From JBGCED01 sp045106055 (lineage in GTDB: Bacteria; Pseudomonadota; Alphaproteobacteria; CBDDJK01): 14,909 bases of DNA. The notes under the pieces are model-generated. The model did not search any database and was not told where the DNA came from. It saw only the letters and a program-made list of their open reading frames with translations. The stretch spans positions 1-14,909 of the forward strand of contig JBGCED010000069.1 of assembly GCA_045106055.1 (NCBI GenBank), read 5' to 3'. Shown here piece after piece: positions 1 to 5,543 of the stretch (position 1 is the first letter of the stretch; each line of letters begins with the position of its first letter). The position numbers were made by a program, and so were the translations under genes.

Positions 1-119
1 CCATGGGCAAAATTCACAACGCCCAGCGTCCCAAAAATAAGGGTCAGCCCAAGGGCAATCAGCGCATAAGCGCCCCCCTTATCCAATCCGTTTAATATTT
101 GGATAAAAATCGCATCCAT
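1..119 (-). CDS. livH: Branched-chain amino acid ABC transporter permease LivH (N-terminus only, runs off window)
   Basis: The first 39 codons are visible, reading MDAIFIQILNGLDKGGAYAL and then IALGLTLIFGTLGVVNFAH. The G-x-x-x-G-A-Y-A-L-I-A-L-G-L-T-L-I-F-G...G-V-V-N-F-A-H pattern is the hallmark first membrane segment of LivH-type inner-membrane permeases of the hydrophobic amino acid (HAAT) ABC importers. The frame is open to the window edge. The start ATG (119-117) has a GGGGAG Shine-Dalgarno about 12 bases upstream, slightly long spacing. It lies downstream of, and on the same strand as, a HAAT-type binding protein, so the two probably form one importer. LivM and the two ATPases would be expected beyond the left edge. 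The substrate could be an amino acid, amide or urea and cannot be told from this fragment. Confidence 0.87.
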   Translation of the reverse strand, partial: MDAIFIQILNGLDKGGAYALIALGLTLIFGTLGVVNFAH

Positions 120-185
120 GATTTTTCAAAGCTCCCCTACTTTAGAGTAACATTATGGATTAATGTTTTTTCAATCTTTTTACCT

Positions 186-238
186 TATTTAACATGATAT
201 TTTTATCCAGAACAATGTTAAGAATATGATGTTAAATA
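186..238. repeat. AT-rich imperfect inverted repeat upstream of livH
   Basis: The arms at 186-201 and 223-238 pair at 15 of 16 positions; the single mismatch is G196/G228. Their core is TTAACAT...ATGTTAA, with a 21-base centre. It sits about 70 bases upstream of the livH start in the spacer behind the binding-protein gene. Its size and AT content would suit either an operator for a dimeric regulator or an RNA hairpin in the intercistronic leader. The sequence alone does not separate these. Confidence 0.5.
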
Positions 239-259
239 TGATTGCTTGCTTATGAATAT

Positions 260-334
260 ATCATTGCAGGCTGCGCTTATTCACTAATTAAAGGGTAAAT
301 AGCCTTTAAAGGATTAAGCACAGCCTGCAATGAT
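260..334 (-). promoter_or_regulatory. Long intercistronic stem-loop between the binding-protein gene and livH
   Basis: Bases 260-279 and 315-334 are complementary at 19 of 20 positions (only C274/A320 fails), including the run ATTGCAGGCTG/CAGCCTGCAAT. Allowing a one-base bulge, pairing extends outward into AATAT/ATATT. Inside the loop, TTAAAGG (288-294) pairs with CCTTTAA (303-309) around an 8-base loop, so nearly the whole 75 bases can fold. No T-run follows it in the minus direction, so it is not a classic intrinsic terminator. Stable stem-loops after the first gene of binding-protein operons commonly protect the upstream mRNA 3' end and raise binding-protein levels over permease. That role here is inference. 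Confidence 0.65.
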
Positions 335-364
335 GATATTAACAGATTAATAAGTAAATTTTAC

Positions 365-1717
365 TTATACGCCCGTATTGCATGCACCAAGTTCGCCCGC
401 AAATTCAGCGCCACTGGGATCATAGATAACTTGTTCAACAGGCACTTCTTGGACGACTTCAAGCAAGTCAAAATCGCCGCTTGGGTTTTCTTTACCCTTA
501 ACCACAAGCACATTTTTGAAGCATTGATGATCTTCGGCGCGATAAAGGGTTGGACCATTGCCCATCCCATCAAAGCGGAAATCTTCTAGTGCTTCAGCGA
601 TGGCGCAAGGGTTAAATGACCCCGCACGCTGGGCAGCATCTGCATAAAGCAGCGTTTGAACATAGCAAGTATGCGCTGCTTGTGATGGCGGGAAGCCATA
701 AGCTTGACCAAAGCTTTTAACAAAGGCTTTTGAACCTTCATCTTGCAATGACCAATGCCAGTTGGTTGATCCAAAAATGCCCTTGATCGCATCGCCAGCA
801 CCGCTTGCCATCAAGCGCGAGAATAATGGCACAATGATTTCAAACTGCTTACCATTTACCTGCTTATCACGCAGCCCAAATTGAACCGCTTGTGACAGGC
901 TGTTGACCATGTCGCCCCCATAATGGTTCAGCACAAGCACATCCGCACCTGAATTCAGGACGGGGGTGATATATTGGCTGAAATCGCCTGCACCAACAGG
1001 GGTTTTAACCGCTGCCGTTGTTTCCCAGCCCATGGCTTCGGTATATTTCTTGATCGATCCTTCTTGTGACCAACCCCAAGTATAATCCGCCGTCAAATGA
1101 TAGGCTTTGCGGTCTGTGCCGTAATTTGCTTTAAGCACAGGCGCAAGTGACGCACCAGACATTTCCGTATGGAAGAAATGGCGGAAGCCATTTGCCTTAC
1201 GGTCTTTGCCAGTTGTATCATTGGAGTGGGTTAGCCCCGCCATAAAGATAATTCCCGCTTCTTGGCAAAGCCCTTGAACCGCGATTGCAACCCCAGAAGA
1301 AGAGCCGCCAGTGATCATCACCGCGCCATCTTTTTCAATCATGCGCCGTGCGGATGCCCGCGCTGCATCGGATTTTGTTTGGGTATCCCCTGTGACATAG
1401 TTAATTTTTTTGCCAAGCACACCATTTCCTTTAAGGGTTAATGGCTTCATGGTGTTTAGCAGTCCGCCATCACCCCCGCCATTTAAATGCTGAACCGCAA
1501 GTTCGTAAGCGCGAAGTTCATCCGCACCTTCATTTGCATAAGGACCTGTTTGCGGCACATTAAACCCCAATGTAACCGTTGATGAATTGCCTGGATCATT
1601 GCGATAAGATGCAGCCATCGCAGATGTGAAGATGGTTGGCATCGCAAGCGCTGCGCCCATTGCGGCGCTGCCCTTGATCAACGACCTTCGGCTGAAAGTT
1701 GGTTTGATGATAGACAT
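365..1717 (-). CDS. Tat-exported ABC transporter substrate-binding protein (Leu/Ile/Val or amide/urea-type family)
   Basis: This 450-residue periplasmic binding protein belongs to the type I fold of branched-chain amino acid and amide importers (Peripla_BP_6 class). The N-terminus has a twin-arginine signal, FSRRSLIKGS (RR at residues 10-11), then a hydrophobic stretch and a probable cleavage after AMA near residue 35. The mature protein opens with VTLGFNVPQTGPYANEG, the usual start of the ligand-binding domain, followed by the GGSSSGVAIAV and DYTWGWSQEG segments of the two lobes. The ATG at 1717 is preferred over an upstream in-frame ATG at 1768 because it has an AAGGGG Shine-Dalgarno and puts the RR motif at the normal distance. 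livH follows on the same strand after a structured spacer. The ligand is not determinable by eye. Export in the folded state via Tat is typical of many alphaproteobacterial members. Confidence 0.88.
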   Translation of the reverse strand: MSIIKPTFSRRSLIKGSAAMGAALAMPTIFTSAMAASYRNDPGNSSTVTLGFNVPQTGPYANEGADELRAYELAVQHLNGGGDGGLLNTMKPLTLKGNGVLGKKINYVTGDTQTKSDAARASARRMIEKDGAVMITGGSSSGVAIAVQGLCQEAGIIFMAGLTHSNDTTGKDRKANGFRHFFHTEMSGASLAPVLKANYGTDRKAYHLTADYTWGWSQEGSIKKYTEAMGWETTAAVKTPVGAGDFSQYITPVLNSGADVLVLNHYGGDMVNSLSQAVQFGLRDKQVNGKQFEIIVPLFSRLMASGAGDAIKGIFGSTNWHWSLQDEGSKAFVKSFGQAYGFPPSQAAHTCYVQTLLYADAAQRAGSFNPCAIAEALEDFRFDGMGNGPTLYRAEDHQCFKNVLVVKGKENPSGDFDLLEVVQEVPVEQVIYDPSGAEFAGELGACNTGV

Positions 1718-1950
1718 AAATATTTTCCCCTTTTTGTTTAAGATTACACTTAAGAGGAAAAGCAACAAACGAAAGGTAACTTAAAAAAACTAATAAAAAT
1801 AAATCATTAAAATTACAGATTTTTAAGTTTATTTTTCCCCTGATTATTTCCCCTTAAATTGAACATAGCATCAAAAGAACCATGAATGCAATGCGTCAAA
1901 ATGTCTTAAATTAAAGTTTGGTTATATTTTGGAAATATTATGCCAATAAA
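1718..1950. other. Gene-free upstream region of the binding-protein gene
   Basis: This AT-rich stretch must hold the 5' leader and promoter of the binding-protein gene. On the minus strand there are -35-like words (TTGACG near 1895 and TTGGCA near 1942), but neither has a well-spaced -10 partner, so I do not call a promoter. I see no coding sequence or RNA gene here. Together with the repeat cluster at 1951-2080 it forms a 363-bp spacer between trpC and the transporter gene. Confidence 0.4.
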
Positions 1951-2067
1951 GCGGCGTGTGAGCGCGTATTTCAGCCTTAGCGGCGTGTGAGCGCGTATTT
2001 CCAAAGCCCACAAGCGTGGGCCGCCGCCAATGCGGCGTAAGCCTGCGCGGCGTGTGAGCGCGTATTT
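1951..2067. repeat. Three identical 21-bp direct repeats (core GCGTGTGAGCGCGTATTT)
   Basis: Exact 21-bp copies lie at 1951-1971, 1980-2000 and 2047-2067, all in the same orientation. A degenerate part-copy, GCGCGTGAGCA, follows at 2070-2080 and touches the trpC stop codon. Spacing is uneven (29 and 67 bases start to start). The larger gap holds the paired hairpins at 2006-2037. The G+C-rich repeats stand out from the AT-rich sequence to their left. Copies 1 and 3 are in one reading frame and copy 2 in another, which argues against a conserved peptide. It may be a member of a dispersed intergenic repeat family. I cannot name the family. Confidence 0.8.
2006..2037 (-). terminator. Two abutting perfect hairpins after trpC, possible terminator or mRNA-end structure
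   Basis: GCCCAC-AAGC-GTGGGC (2006-2021) and CGCCGC-CAAT-GCGGCG (2022-2037) are each perfect 6-bp stems with 4-base loops and touch without a spacer. Read in the trpC direction the pair is followed by only TTT, then GG, so the poly-U tail is too short for a textbook intrinsic terminator. The position, about 45-75 bases after the trpC stop, fits a 3'-end structure of the ilvC-trpDC transcript. Confidence 0.45.
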
Positions 2068-2080
2068 AAGCGCGTGAGCA

Positions 2081-2881
2081 TTAGAAACCAAGCAAAGCTT
2101 TGGTGGCAGCTTTAATGTCGCTTTGGCGCATCAAGGATTCGCCGATTAAAAAGGCTTTTGCCCCAGCATCCGCCATTTTCACCAAATCTTGTGACTGGTA
2201 AAGCCCGCTTTCGGCAACGCTAAAGCGATGTTTTGGGATAAGCGGCAACAGATCAAGCCCGATCTGCAAATCAATATCCAAAGATTTAAGATTGCGATTA
2301 TTAACCCCAATCATGCCATAATCAAGCTTTAGCGCGCGTTCCAGTTCGGCATGATCATGCACTTCAAGCAAAATATCCAGCGTAAGATTGCGGGCAATAT
2401 CCGCCAATTCTTTCACCAGCACATCATCCAAACATGCCAAAATTAACAGAATACAATCCGCACCAAGCGCCCTAGATTCAACAATTTGATAGGGATCAAT
2501 CATAAAATCCTTACGCAAAATTGGCAAAGATACCGCGCCGCGCGCCATGCCAATATAGGAATCATCGCCTTGAAAATATGGCATATCGGTTAGCACCGAT
2601 AGGCAGCTTGCACCGCCTGCATGATATGAATCGGCAATTTGTGCGGGATCAAAATCAGCCCGAATAAGCCCTTTTGATGGAGATGCTTTTTTTATTTCCG
2701 CAATTAGCGGCTTTTTTCCAGCCTGATGCGCCGCATTTAACGCAGCTTGAAACCCGCGCACGGGCATGGATTGCTGATGATCCGCAACCATGGCTTCCAA
2801 TTCGGATAAAGGGGTGCGCGCTTTCATAAGGGCAATATGTTGCCGCTTATCATCGATGATTTTATTTAAAACATTCGTCAT
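2081..2881 (-). CDS. trpC: Indole-3-glycerol phosphate synthase
   Basis: TrpC closes the ring of CdRP (carboxyphenylamino-deoxyribulose phosphate), with loss of CO2 and water, to give indole-3-glycerol phosphate in cytosolic tryptophan synthesis. The 266-residue TIM-barrel sequence has the family landmarks in order: AEIKKASPSKG (61-71, catalytic Glu/Lys and phosphate contacts), LRKDFMIDPYQI (Lys124), LLEVHD (Glu173), GVNNRNL (192-198) and SVAESG (211-216). The length is normal for a monofunctional enzyme, with no fused TrpF. The start ATG lies two bases after the trpD stop, which implies translational coupling. It is the last gene of the ilvC-trpD-trpC cluster and is followed by the repeat and hairpin region. 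Confidence 0.97.
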   Translation of the reverse strand: MTNVLNKIIDDKRQHIALMKARTPLSELEAMVADHQQSMPVRGFQAALNAAHQAGKKPLIAEIKKASPSKGLIRADFDPAQIADSYHAGGASCLSVLTDMPYFQGDDSYIGMARGAVSLPILRKDFMIDPYQIVESRALGADCILLILACLDDVLVKELADIARNLTLDILLEVHDHAELERALKLDYGMIGVNNRNLKSLDIDLQIGLDLLPLIPKHRFSVAESGLYQSQDLVKMADAGAKAFLIGESLMRQSDIKAATKALLGF

Positions 2882-2883
2882 GC

Positions 2884-3936
2884 TTAAAGCGGGGTAATGG
2901 CGCGGGCGCGGGTTAAAACATCAAGCGCAGCACCTTGATCAATCGCTTGCGCTGCCATCTGGACCCCTTGTTTTAAGCTTGATGCTTGTTCAGCCAATAA
3001 TAATGCAGCCGCGCTGTTGATTAACACCATTTGCCGATAATCATTTTGATCGCCGCCAAGCACACCAAGCATTGCGCTTGCATTTTCGCTGGCACTGCCC
3101 CCTTTAATTTGTGGGGATTTCAATCTTTCCATTCCCGCAAGCTCGGGCGTTATTTCAATCGGGCGCAGCGCGCCGTTAATCATTTCAAAGCCGCTGGTTG
3201 ATCCTGACAGGCTAACCTCGTCCAAGCTTGTGCAAGCGTTTGAATCTGTGCCAGATTCGACTTGCCCATTGACAACCATCACCCGATCCATGCCAAGCGC
3301 GCTTGCGGTGCGCGCCATGCGTTCCATATAAGCAGGATCAAAACAACCAATCATGGCAAGCTTCACCCGCGCAGGATTGCATAAGGGCCCCAGAAAATTA
3401 AACAAGGTTGGCATGGCAAGCTCAACGCGCGCAGGCATGACATTGCGAATCGCCGCATGATGACGCTGGGCAAGCATAAAGCCAAAGCCTGTTTGTTCTA
3501 TGGATTTGCTGATCTGTTCAAAGGGCGCATCAAGATCAAAGCCAAGCGCGGTCAAAACATCCGCCGAACCTGATTTTGATGATGCAGCGCGGTTGCCATG
3601 TTTGGCAACAGGCACACCGCATGCAGCAACCACAAAGGCCGTGGTGGTGGATATGTTATAACTGCCAGAGCGATCCCCGCCCGTCCCCACAATATCCATT
3701 ATATGTAGATTGGGCGGGATTGGAAGCGAAACCATGTGCTTTTGCATGGCTTTTGCTGCGCCTGTTAATTCATCGCTGGTTTCCCCGCGCAAGCGCAGCA
3801 TAGACAGGAACGCCCCCATTTGCGCTAGGGTGGCATCCCCTGCCATCATGCAATCAACCGCTTGCATCGCCTGATCCTCGCTTAGGGTTTCCCCAGCAAC
3901 GATCAAGTGAATATAAGGCTTTAACCCTTCTGACAT
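2884..3936 (-). CDS. trpD: Anthranilate phosphoribosyltransferase, with a short internal insertion
   Basis: TrpD transfers phosphoribose from PRPP to anthranilate, the step just before TrpC's substrate is formed by TrpF. The 350-residue protein shows GTGGD (84-88, PRPP binding), KHGNRAASSKSGSADVL (112-128) and FNFLGPLCNPA (179-189). The later metal-binding Asp-Glu is present as LDEVS (238-242). Between VVNG (221-224) and LDE there is a stretch, residues 225-237, where I recall most homologues having only about three residues, so roughly ten residues appear inserted. The usual VVHG/VVHS is VVNG here. The start is 26 bases after the ilvC stop and has only a weak Shine-Dalgarno, so it is probably translated from the ilvC transcript. 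trpG, the common upstream partner, is not present here. Confidence 0.95.
   Translation of the reverse strand: MSEGLKPYIHLIVAGETLSEDQAMQAVDCMMAGDATLAQMGAFLSMLRLRGETSDELTGAAKAMQKHMVSLPIPPNLHIMDIVGTGGDRSGSYNISTTTAFVVAACGVPVAKHGNRAASSKSGSADVLTALGFDLDAPFEQISKSIEQTGFGFMLAQRHHAAIRNVMPARVELAMPTLFNFLGPLCNPARVKLAMIGCFDPAYMERMARTASALGMDRVMVVNGQVESGTDSNACTSLDEVSLSGSTSGFEMINGALRPIEITPELAGMERLKSPQIKGGSASENASAMLGVLGGDQNDYRQMVLINSAAALLLAEQASSLKQGVQMAAQAIDQGAALDVLTRARAITPL
3242..3258. repeat. Palindrome inside the TrpD insertion
   Basis: GAATCTG (3242-3248) and CAGATTC (3252-3258) form a perfect 7-bp inverted repeat with a 3-base loop. It lies wholly within the codons of the extra TrpD segment (residues 225-237, bases 3226-3264). 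This could mark how the segment arose, or be coincidence. Confidence 0.7.
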
Positions 3937-3962
3937 AAGCGTTTGGCTTTCAGCGATAAGGC

Positions 3963-4982
3963 TTAATTTTTGGCTTTATCAACCAATCTTTTCTCGGCAA
4001 TCCACGGCATCATGGCGCGCAATTTTTCGCCAACTTCCTCGATTGGATGTGCGTCATTTAAGCGGCGCGTTGCCTTGAAATGGGTTTGGCGTGCGCGGTT
4101 TTCCAACATCCAATCGCGGGTAAAGCTGCCATCTTGGATGTCGCGCAGCACGCGGCGCATTTCAGCGCGGGTTTCATCGGTGATGATCCGTGGCCCTGTT
4201 TTATATTCACCATATTCTGCGGTATTTGAAATGGAGTAATTCATATTTGCAATCCCGCCTTCATAGATCAAATCCACGATCAATTTAACTTCATGCAAAC
4301 ATTCAAAATATGCCATTTCAGGGGCATATCCAGCCTCAACCAAGGTTTCAAAGCCGCCGCGAATAAGTTCAACCAGCCCGCCGCATAACACGACTTGCTC
4401 GCCAAATAAATCGGTAATGCATTCTTCGCGGAAAGTGGTTTCAATGATCCCCGCACGCCCGCCGCCAATCGCACACGCATAAGAAAGCGCAAGATCAAGC
4501 GCTTTGCCTGATGCGTCTTTATCAACAGCAACCAAAGTTGGCACGCCGCCGCCTTTTAAATATTCGCCGCGCACCGTATGGCCTGGCCCTTTTGGGGCAA
4601 CCATGATCACATCAAGATCACTGCGCGCTTCAATTAAATTAAAATGAATGTTAAGCCCATGAGAGAACATCAAGGCAGCCCCTTGCTGCATATTTTCCGC
4701 CAAATGATCGGTATAAATATCGGCTTGCAATTCATCTGGGGTTAGCATCATCACCACATCCGCCCATGCTGCCCCTGCTGCGGGGGTCATGCAGGTAAAG
4801 CCCGCTTGCTCTGCCTTTTTAATGGTGGGTGAGCTTTCTTTAAGCCCAATGCGCACATCCTTTACACCGCTATCTTTAAGGTTGATTGCTTGCGCATGCC
4901 CTTGGCTGCCATAGCCGATGATCAACAGCTTTTTTCCCTTAATTAAATTAACATCCGCATCGCGGTCATAATATACGCGCAT
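3963..4982 (-). CDS. ilvC: Ketol-acid reductoisomerase (class I)
   Basis: IlvC isomerises and reduces acetolactate and acetohydroxybutyrate with NAD(P)H, the second common step of valine, isoleucine and leucine synthesis. The 339-residue length is that of class I (short) enzymes. Visible features are the Rossmann motif GYGSQGHA (23-30), a cofactor-selecting loop GLKESSPT that suits NADPH, the catalytic FSHG His108, APKGPGH (129-135), and the knotted helical domain with DLFGEQ (Asp191 and Glu195, metal ligands) and EGGIANMNYSISNTAEYG. The ATG at 4982 has a GGGAG Shine-Dalgarno about 6 bases upstream. It heads the cluster with trpD and trpC, an uncommon pairing. A 16-codon ORF ends one base before it. 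Confidence 0.98.
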   Translation of the reverse strand: MRVYYDRDADVNLIKGKKLLIIGYGSQGHAQAINLKDSGVKDVRIGLKESSPTIKKAEQAGFTCMTPAAGAAWADVVMMLTPDELQADIYTDHLAENMQQGAALMFSHGLNIHFNLIEARSDLDVIMVAPKGPGHTVRGEYLKGGGVPTLVAVDKDASGKALDLALSYACAIGGGRAGIIETTFREECITDLFGEQVVLCGGLVELIRGGFETLVEAGYAPEMAYFECLHEVKLIVDLIYEGGIANMNYSISNTAEYGEYKTGPRIITDETRAEMRRVLRDIQDGSFTRDWMLENRARQTHFKATRRLNDAHPIEEVGEKLRAMMPWIAEKRLVDKAKN

Positions 4983-4983
4983 T

Positions 4984-5034
4984 TTAAAGCTCCCAAATGA
5001 TAGAATAAAGATGATTTGAATTGTCGCTATACAT
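4984..5034 (-). CDS. Possible 16-residue leader peptide before ilvC (tentative)
   Basis: The ORF reads MYSDNSNHLYSIIWEL and ends in TAA one base before the ilvC ATG, so the ilvC Shine-Dalgarno (GGGAG) lies inside its Trp-Glu codons. An AGGGG sits upstream but only about two bases from the ATG, which is too close for good initiation. The Ile-Ile-Trp-Glu-Leu end is suggestive in front of genes for branched-chain and tryptophan synthesis. There is no room for a classic terminator/antiterminator between this ORF and ilvC, so any effect would be by ribosome occupancy or coupling. A short ORF like this can easily occur by chance. Confidence 0.2.
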   Translation of the reverse strand: MYSDNSNHLYSIIWEL

Positions 5035-5058
5035 AACCCCTAATCACACTATCCGCAA
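5030..5058 (-). promoter_or_regulatory. Weak candidate promoter for ilvC
   Basis: On the minus strand TTGCGG (5053-5058) is separated by 17 bases from TATGTA (5030-5035). Only three of six -10 positions match TATAAT, so the call is weak. If real, transcription would begin inside the 16-codon ORF and that peptide would not be made from this promoter. The two calls therefore compete. Confidence 0.25.
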
Positions 5059-5079
5059 GATTTTTTTAAAACGCCCTGA

Positions 5080-5421
5080 TCATCCAAAATCATATGCCCG
5101 TTCAATTTTGCTTACCGTTAGGCAAAAGGCGCTATACCATTGATCACGCCCCTTTTGCTGGGCAAGCTGATGGCGTTTATCGCCGCGCCATGCGTGAATG
5201 GATTCCATGTCAGCCCAATAAGAAAGGGTGATCCCAACCCCATCCGCGCCGCGCGCCGTGTGAACCCCCAAACATTCATATTCTTCAAGCGCAAGCTTAA
5301 CCATAAAGGCGGCTGTTTTATCATAAGCATCATCGGTTGATGCGCCGGCTGCGGGTGCGGGCAAATGGCTTGCAAAGCTAACCACATAGGCTGCTTTTTC
5401 TAGGTCAATCTTATTCAGCAT
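5080..5421 (-). CDS. ABM-domain (antibiotic biosynthesis monooxygenase-like) small protein
   Basis: This 113-residue cytosolic protein has no signal or membrane segment. The C-terminal half matches the pattern of ABM-fold proteins: GVGITLSYWADMESIHAW (61-78), then a charged helix and GRDQWYSAFCLTVSKIERAYDF, the last strands of the ferredoxin-like dimer fold. Proteins of this shape include cofactor-free monooxygenases and haem-degrading enzymes, and many have unknown substrates. I cannot assign a reaction. The ATG has a good AAGGAA Shine-Dalgarno 8 bases upstream. It is transcribed away from gyrA, with 122 bases between them, and in the same direction as ilvC, 97 bases downstream, so read-through into ilvC is possible. 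I see no clear promoter in the divergent spacer. Confidence 0.75.
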   Translation of the reverse strand: MLNKIDLEKAAYVVSFASHLPAPAAGASTDDAYDKTAAFMVKLALEEYECLGVHTARGADGVGITLSYWADMESIHAWRGDKRHQLAQQKGRDQWYSAFCLTVSKIERAYDFG

Positions 5422-5543
5422 AGAATCATTTCCTTAGTCTGTTTTAACTGTTTTTTAGCTATAGACAAGCACGGGTGAATCTTATAGCCTAATTATCCTT
5501 AAATAAAGCCTTTAACTTGATCCTTTAAAAAATAGGTATTAAT

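Noticed and set aside
1718..1768. 17-residue N-terminal extension of the binding protein from the ATG at 1768
   Set aside because: It would place the twin-arginine motif far from the N-terminus, and the ATG at 1717 has a clear Shine-Dalgarno.
1906..2091. Minus-strand 61-codon ORF through the repeat cluster, with KYALTRR occurring twice
   Set aside because: It overlaps the trpC 3' end, its apparent peptide repeats come only from the DNA repeats, and copy 2 falls in another frame.
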